The position numbers were made by a program, and so were the translations under genes. Shown here piece by piece: positions 59,658-64,000 of a stretch of DNA of 64,000 nucleotides; position 1 is the stretch's first letter; each line of letters starts with the position of its first letter. Location of the stretch: contig NZ_JALHAP010000072.1 in assembly GCF_025215095.1 (NCBI RefSeq), positions 1 to 64,000 on the forward strand, written 5' to 3'. The notes below the pieces were generated by a model. The model did no database searches. It saw only the letters and a list, made by a program, of their open reading frames with translations, and was not told the DNA's origin. The DNA comes from Dryocola boscaweniae (GTDB taxonomy: Bacteria > Pseudomonadota > Gammaproteobacteria > Enterobacterales > Enterobacteriaceae).

Positions 59658-61406
59658 GTGGTTGAACCAGTTGAGCCAACGCAGCGGCCAGGGATAGCGG
59701 TGCCGAATGTCCTGAGCGGAGGCCTGAGCGATTCGCTCCTGGACCGCACGCATCAGCGTATTTTGTCCTTCGCCATCCCATGGCAAATTCGTTAATAAGG
59801 GTAGCGCATCTGCAACATCGTCAATGGCCCAAATAGTGAATTGTCCTTTTTCTACCGCATCCAGCACATCCTGATGCAGGCAAAGATGACGTACGTTAGC
59901 CACAGGAATAATAACGCCCTGTAGCCCGGTCAGCTCTCGCTGCTGGCAAATACGGAAGAAACCTTCAATTTTTTCATTCAAACCGCCAACCGGCTGTACC
60001 CGACCAAACTGATCGACGGAGCCCGTTACCGCTATATGCTGATAAATAGGAACGTTTGCCAGGGCGCTTATCAGCGCGCAAAGCTCGGCCATTGAAGCGC
60101 TGTCGCCGTCGACTTCGCTGTATGACTGCTCAAAAGTGATGGAAGCGGAGAAAGGAATTTGCTGTTCTAGCTGCAGCTCAGACATTAAAAACGCCTGCAT
60201 TATCATCATGCCTTTGGCGTGGATGTTACCGCCTAGCTCAGCTTTGCGCTCAACGTCTGTGAACTCGCCGTCGCCAATATGTACGACGCAGCTAATACGT
60301 GAAGGCTCACCAAAAGCGCGGGGGTGGCCCGGGAATTCAATCACCGACAGCGCGTTGATTTGCCCAACCATTTCGCCTTCGGTTTCGATAAGAATTTGCT
60401 CAAGCAGAATCTCATCCTGCATGCGTTCAGCAAGGTAACCTTCGCGCCATTCGCGCTGTATCAGCATTTGTGTAAGTTGTTCTCCACTGAAGGTATCTTC
60501 CTCAGTGAAGGCGGCAACTTCACGCAACTGCCGGGTGAGCCACAAAGGGCATAATGGCAACGTTTCCTGATCGCCGGTATAACGCACGGCTTCGCGAATC
60601 AGGACGGTCCATGCATCCTGAGCAGGCGATGGAAGTTGCTTCGCTTGCGCAGTCGCGTGGATCCATTGGCGCCACAGCGCAATATCTTCCGGAGCGGTAA
60701 TTTGCAGGTTTTCTTCAAACTCGCTGTAAATGGCCTGCTCAGCCAACTCAGGCTCCATATCCTGAAAATCAGCCAGAGATTCGCGTTCACCTACAAGAAT
60801 AAGCTTCAACTCCAGCGGCAAAGAGGGAATGCTTACCGGCAGCGGACGCGTTTCATCAGGCGAAATCCAGTCGAAACGTTTCTGGGTGACCATTTGTTTA
60901 AGGCGTAACCAAAGCAGAGGTTGCGCCAGCACGCTGCGTAAAGAGAGCACCAGCACGCCGCCATTAGCACGGTGAATGACGCCAGGCGTCAGGTTTATCT
61001 CCCCGGCGAACTGGCGAACGCAGCCAAAAAGCTGCTCGGCTTCAACCCAGTCAGCAACGACAACGTCGCCATGACCTGTAAAGGCTTCATCATTTTCCTG
61101 CGCTGGACGGAGCGTGACGCGGCTGCCTTCAATCACATAATGACCGCCGGTCAACGTTTCGGCAGTCTGCCAGACTTCACGCGCGGCGGCGGCAATAAGG
61201 TTAAGGTACTCGGACTCTTCAGCGGCTTTTACCAGCATCAGATCAGCCGAGGCTACCGGTTGGCTCAGCTGTTCCAGGCCGTAAAACAGCCGTGACTGGA
61301 CAGAGGAGAAGGGAGCAGAGTCGGTGTCATAAGGCTGCGCAAACAGTTCCTGATAACTCTCGGTATCGGGAACAAGGGCACGCCATTCAAGTCGATTAGT
61401 CGTCAA
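59652..61406 (-). CDS. lonH: Lon-like protease LonH
   Basis: LonH (YcbZ) is a Lon-family protein with a proteolytic domain but a degenerate or missing AAA module; its substrates are poorly known. The product is 584 residues (586 in E. coli). The Ser-Lys dyad is intact: S436 in GDSASMAEL and K479 in GGLNEKIEGF, spaced 43 residues apart as in Lon. No Walker A motif is visible in the N-terminal part. It lies upstream of fabA on the same strand and diverges from matP. Confidence 0.95.
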   Translation of the reverse strand: MTTNRLEWRALVPDTESYQELFAQPYDTDSAPFSSVQSRLFYGLEQLSQPVASADLMLVKAAEESEYLNLIAAAAREVWQTAETLTGGHYVIEGSRVTLRPAQENDEAFTGHGDVVVADWVEAEQLFGCVRQFAGEINLTPGVIHRANGGVLVLSLRSVLAQPLLWLRLKQMVTQKRFDWISPDETRPLPVSIPSLPLELKLILVGERESLADFQDMEPELAEQAIYSEFEENLQITAPEDIALWRQWIHATAQAKQLPSPAQDAWTVLIREAVRYTGDQETLPLCPLWLTRQLREVAAFTEEDTFSGEQLTQMLIQREWREGYLAERMQDEILLEQILIETEGEMVGQINALSVIEFPGHPRAFGEPSRISCVVHIGDGEFTDVERKAELGGNIHAKGMMIMQAFLMSELQLEQQIPFSASITFEQSYSEVDGDSASMAELCALISALANVPIYQHIAVTGSVDQFGRVQPVGGLNEKIEGFFRICQQRELTGLQGVIIPVANVRHLCLHQDVLDAVEKGQFTIWAIDDVADALPLLTNLPWDGEGQNTLMRAVQERIAQASAQDIRHRYPWPLRWLNWFNHN

Positions 61407-61581
61407 AGTCGCTATTTATTAATTAGATGTCAAAGGCGCGATTATACAAGAATAGGCCGGGCAGCACACGGTTAATGCTCGATTACAGGTTTACCCGGCT
61501 CACAGCTTTAATTTTTCAGGTGAGCGAAAGCGGTAAAAACTGTTATCCTGATGTAAGTTACACGGTCACACTGAGATCGCG

Positions 61582-62034
61582 ATGAAATATCAACAGTTAG
61601 AAAATCTCGAGAGCGGCTGGAAGTGGAAATATCTGGTGAAGAAACACCGTGAAGGTGAGCTTATTACACGGTATATCGAAGCCAGTGCGGCAAAAGAGGC
61701 CGTAGATGCGCTGCTAAGCCTTGAAAACGAACCTGTACAGGTGCTGAGCTGGATCGGACAGCATATGAATCCAGTGCTTCATAATCGCATGAAGCAAACT
61801 ATACGCGCCCGCCGTAAACGCTACTTTAATGCGGAACATCAGCATACTCGTAAGAAATCCATCGATCTGGAATATCTGGTCTGGCAAAGACTGGCAGGGC
61901 TTGCTCAACGTCGCGGTTGCACGCTTTCTGAAACCATAGTGCAGTTGATTGAAGATGCGGAGCGTAAAGAGAAATACGCCAGTCAGATGTCGAACCTGAA
62001 ACAGGATCTGCAGGCTTTACTTGGCAAGGAATAA
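61582..62034 (+). CDS. matP: Macrodomain Ter protein MatP
   Basis: MatP binds matS sites in the Ter macrodomain, condenses it, links it to the divisome through ZapB, and excludes MukBEF from Ter. The product is 150 residues, as in E. coli. It has an N-terminal four-helix region, a ribbon-helix-helix DNA-binding domain (about residues 75-110) and a C-terminal coiled coil. It converges on ompA through a shared terminator. Confidence 0.97.
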   Translation: MKYQQLENLESGWKWKYLVKKHREGELITRYIEASAAKEAVDALLSLENEPVQVLSWIGQHMNPVLHNRMKQTIRARRKRYFNAEHQHTRKKSIDLEYLVWQRLAGLAQRRGCTLSETIVQLIEDAERKEKYASQMSNLKQDLQALLGKE

Positions 62035-62080
62035 AACGTTTCCTGATCCATTTGTCGCGATTTTGCTTTCTTCAGATAAT

Positions 62081-62110
62081 AAAAAACCCCGCCGAAGCGG
62101 GGTTTTTTTA
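62081..62110 (-). terminator. Bidirectional terminator between matP and ompA
   Basis: AAAAAACCCCGC and GCGGGGTTTTTT pair around CGAA, giving a strong stem with A-run and T-run on both sides. Confidence 0.95.
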
Positions 62111-62120
62111 TAACGGTAAC

Positions 62121-63191
62121 TTATGCCGCAGGCTGAGTTACAACGTCTTTGATACCTTTAACTTCGATCTCTACGCGACGATCTGGAGCCAGGCAATCAA
62201 TCAGTTTAGCGCGTGGCGCTACGTTATCACAGGTGTTGCCAGTTACCGGGTTAGATTCGCCCATACCACGTGGGGAGATCTTGTTAGCCGGGATACCTTT
62301 AGAGATCAGGTAATCAACAACAGACTGTGCACGTTGGTCAGACAGTTTCTGGTTGTACTGGTCAGAACCGATACGGTCGGTGAAGCCCAGAACAACAACA
62401 GAACCATCTTTCGGATCCAGGTTGCTCAGCTGGGTGTACAGCTGATCCAGTGCCTGTTGACCTTCAGGTTTCAGAGTAGATTTGTTGAAGTTGAACAGAA
62501 CGTCAGACTTCAGAGTGAAGTGCTTGGTCTGTACTTCTGGAGCTGGAGCCGGAGCTGGAGCTACAACTGGAGCAGCTTCTTCCTGACCGAAACGGTAGGA
62601 AACACCCAGGCTCAGCATGCCGTTGTCTGGACGAGTGCCAACAGTTTGCGCGTCACCGATGTTGTTAACCCACTGGTATTCCAGACGAGTTGCGATATCA
62701 CGGGTAACTGCCCACTCAACGCCGCCTGCGAATACTGGGGAAACGCCAGTATCGTGCTCGCTACGGGTAACGCCGGTAGAACCGTAGTTGCCTTTAGCAT
62801 CTGCACGCCAAACCATACCACCCAGACGAGTGTAAACATCCAGATCGTCAGCTACTGGGTAGCTCAGTTTAGCTGTCAGTTGAACGCCCTGAGCTTTGAA
62901 AGCACCGTTATCAACGCTGCCTTTGTATGGCATACGACCTAACCAGTCATAACCCATTTCAAAACCAACGTACGGGTTAACCTGATAACCACCGAAGGCA
63001 CCTGCGCCCAGCTGGCTTTCATGGGTAGGGCCATTGTTGTTCTGGAAACCGTTACCGTAGAAGCCAGTATCATGGAACTGAGACCAGCCCAGTTTACCAC
63101 CTGCGTACCAGGTATTATCTTTCGGTGCGGCCTGCGCTACGGTAGCGAAGCCAGCCAGTGCCACTGCAATCGCGATAGCTGTCTTTTTCAT
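62121..63191 (-). CDS. ompA: Outer-membrane protein OmpA
   Basis: OmpA is the abundant 8-strand outer-membrane barrel with a periplasmic peptidoglycan-binding domain. From the ATG at 63191 the product is 356 residues. It has a signal peptide [20 protein letters not shown], then [11 protein letters not shown] (barrel to about residue 195), an Ala-Pro linker (APAPAPAPE), and the OmpA-like domain with [26 protein letters not shown] and the conserved cysteine pair. The 11 codons before this ATG form part of the known leader, whose GAGGCGC ribosome site lies directly upstream. Confidence 0.98.
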   Translation of the reverse strand: MKKTAIAIAVALAGFATVAQAAPKDNTWYAGGKLGWSQFHDTGFYGNGFQNNNGPTHESQLGAGAFGGYQVNPYVGFEMGYDWLGRMPYKGSVDNGAFKAQGVQLTAKLSYPVADDLDVYTRLGGMVWRADAKGNYGSTGVTRSEHDTGVSPVFAGGVEWAVTRDIATRLEYQWVNNIGDAQTVGTRPDNGMLSLGVSYRFGQEEAAPVVAPAPAPAPEVQTKHFTLKSDVLFNFNKSTLKPEGQQALDQLYTQLSNLDPKDGSVVVLGFTDRIGSDQYNQKLSDQRAQSVVDYLISKGIPANKISPRGMGESNPVTGNTCDNVAPRAKLIDCLAPDRRVEIEVKGIKDVVTQPAA

Positions 63192-63370
63192 TTTTTGCGC
63201 CTCATTATCATCCAAATAGGCCATGAGCCTTAAACATCGTCAAAGCCCAGGGTTAAATCCTTCGCCCGGGTTTACGCTCAATTGTTACTCTACCGATTAG
63301 TCGGCGTTATGAAGAGCAACCCTGGCGAGCTAAAGTCTACAACGTAGTTGAAAACTTACAAGTGTGAACT
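63192..63370 (-). promoter_or_regulatory. ompA promoter and long 5' leader
   Basis: The roughly 130-nt leader and promoter resemble E. coli ompA: GATAATGAGGCGCAAAAA precedes the ATG (the segment paired by the MicA small RNA in E. coli), and the promoter segment around 63331-63365 reads CTTGTAAGTTTTCAAC on the minus strand. The stable leader structure known in E. coli is likely conserved, but the fold was not computed. Confidence 0.6.
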
Positions 63371-63549
63371 CTGTCAGGCATATGAAAAAAAACGACTTGC
63401 ATACACATTTAGTAACAGCTCTGCTTGTATTTCAGCCACGCCGTTTCGTTCAGAGTGGCGTCAGAAGCGGCTTGCGAAGGGGATTCGTGATAAATGACAA
63501 GGCGTTGTAATTTTCGAAGAAAAAATGCCTGGATTTATCTTAAATTTAC
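63371..63549. other. Non-coding gap between sulA and ompA
   Basis: I see no gene here. The stretch contains the sulA 3' flank and sequence upstream of the ompA promoter. No clear sulA terminator with a T-run is visible. Confidence 0.4.
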
Positions 63550-64000
63550 TTAATGATACAAACTAGAATGAATTTTTAGACCTGTACGTGGTCTGCAACC
63601 GGAGCCAGATGCCCTGGTTGGTCTCATAATAAACCCGATCGCGTTGCCTTTTTCGGCTGCATTTGAGAAGCGAGAATACTCTTCATCAGTCAGTTCTTCA
63701 GATAACCAACCGATAACCACGCTGTAATTTCCTGTCTGCAGTGCTTTTACCATAGCATCAACTGTGAAAAGTGGATCTAACTGGCTAACCTGCATCACTT
63801 TTGTGAGAGGTAATCCCGATGCCTGCACCCACTGCCGACTTAATTTCTGTTGCGGCGTTAGCCAAAGCTGCCAGCGAGACTGCTGACCAAGCTGCTGCAG
63901 CAAAGGTAATAAAACCATTTGAGTCATCCACGGCTGATCTTCACTGTAAACCACTTCACTAATCAACCCTCTGGCATCGTTTCCTGCAAAGGATTCCGCA
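63550..64000 (-). CDS. sulA: Cell division inhibitor SulA (3' part)
   Basis: SulA binds FtsZ and blocks division during the SOS response; Lon degrades it. The gene runs off the right edge. The visible 149 codons include [20 protein letters not shown] and the conserved [18 protein letters not shown], and end LKIHSSLYH, the C-terminal degron recognised by Lon. The reading frame stays open to the window end (frame GCG GAA TCC), so the true start and the LexA box lie outside. Confidence 0.95.
   Translation of the reverse strand, partial: AESFAGNDARGLISEVVYSEDQPWMTQMVLLPLLQQLGQQSRWQLWLTPQQKLSRQWVQASGLPLTKVMQVSQLDPLFTVDAMVKALQTGNYSVVIGWLSEELTDEEYSRFSNAAEKGNAIGFIMRPTRASGSGCRPRTGLKIHSSLYH

Noticed and set aside
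62052..62942. 296-codon plus-strand frame opposite ompA
   Set aside because: It is antisense to ompA, begins inside the shared terminator region and has no plausible start or domain.
1..64000. CRISPR array, prophage, toxin-antitoxin, defence island, tRNA or rRNA genes
   Set aside because: I saw no repeat-spacer pattern, phage or defence gene, tRNA cloverleaf or rRNA segment. All long frames are accounted for by known core genes, the two IS elements and antisense shadows.

Overview
The window is ordinary chromosomal backbone of a bacterium of the family Enterobacteriaceae. Nearly every protein is close in sequence and length to its Escherichia coli counterpart, and the gene order matches the E. 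coli segment from pflA to sulA. It is not E. coli itself. Many proteins differ by scattered substitutions, OmpF is 355 residues long, and the fimbrial elf operon that E. coli K-12 carries between ssuE and pyrD is absent. I cannot name the genus from sequence alone.

Layout: 1-127 is the right end of an IS3-family element, cut by the window edge. 143-4344 holds the anaerobic pyruvate formate-lyase block focA-pflB-pflA (minus strand), with an FNR-type site upstream. 4743-7335 holds ycaO (minus) and ycaP (plus). 7496-13060 holds serC-aroA, cmk-rpsA and ihfB. 13099-14512 is a complete IS4-family element inserted in the ihfB terminator. 14688-21975 is the comEC-like ycaI followed by the envelope and repair cluster msbA-lpxK-ycaQ-ycaR-kdsB. 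22108-31138 holds ycbJ, elyC, cmoM and the mukF-mukE-mukB condensin operon. 31318-34626 holds the cell-wall enzymes ldtD and mepK, then gloC. 34831-40650 is a minus-strand run of aspC, ompF, asnS and pncB. 40919-43531 is pepN, converging on the alkanesulfonate operon ssuEADCB (43623-47878, minus). 48127-58570 holds pyrD, zapC, ycbX, rlmKL, uup and pqiABC. 58840-62034 holds rmf, fabA, lonH and matP. 62121-64000 holds ompA and the 3' part of sulA.

The genes cover fermentative metabolism (Pfl), amino acid, nucleotide, NAD and fatty acid synthesis, lipid A export and synthesis, peptidoglycan remodelling, outer-membrane porins, translation and ribosome hibernation, and chromosome organisation (IHF, MukBEF, MatP). 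Regulatory sequences that can be read directly include an FNR box upstream of focA, a CRP-like site before serC, OmpR-type boxes before ompF, a PurR box before pyrD, and FadR and FabR sites before fabA. Many Rho-independent terminators are also visible.

No phage, CRISPR, toxin-antitoxin, defence or secondary-metabolite locus is visible, and I do not see a convincing new biological system. The most notable non-core features are the two insertion sequences, both lying in terminator sequence. The IS4-type element has its start codon inside a fold-back hairpin and three GATC sites at its left end. Highly structured non-coding stretches lie between gloC and aspC, upstream of ldtD, and between pflB and pflA.
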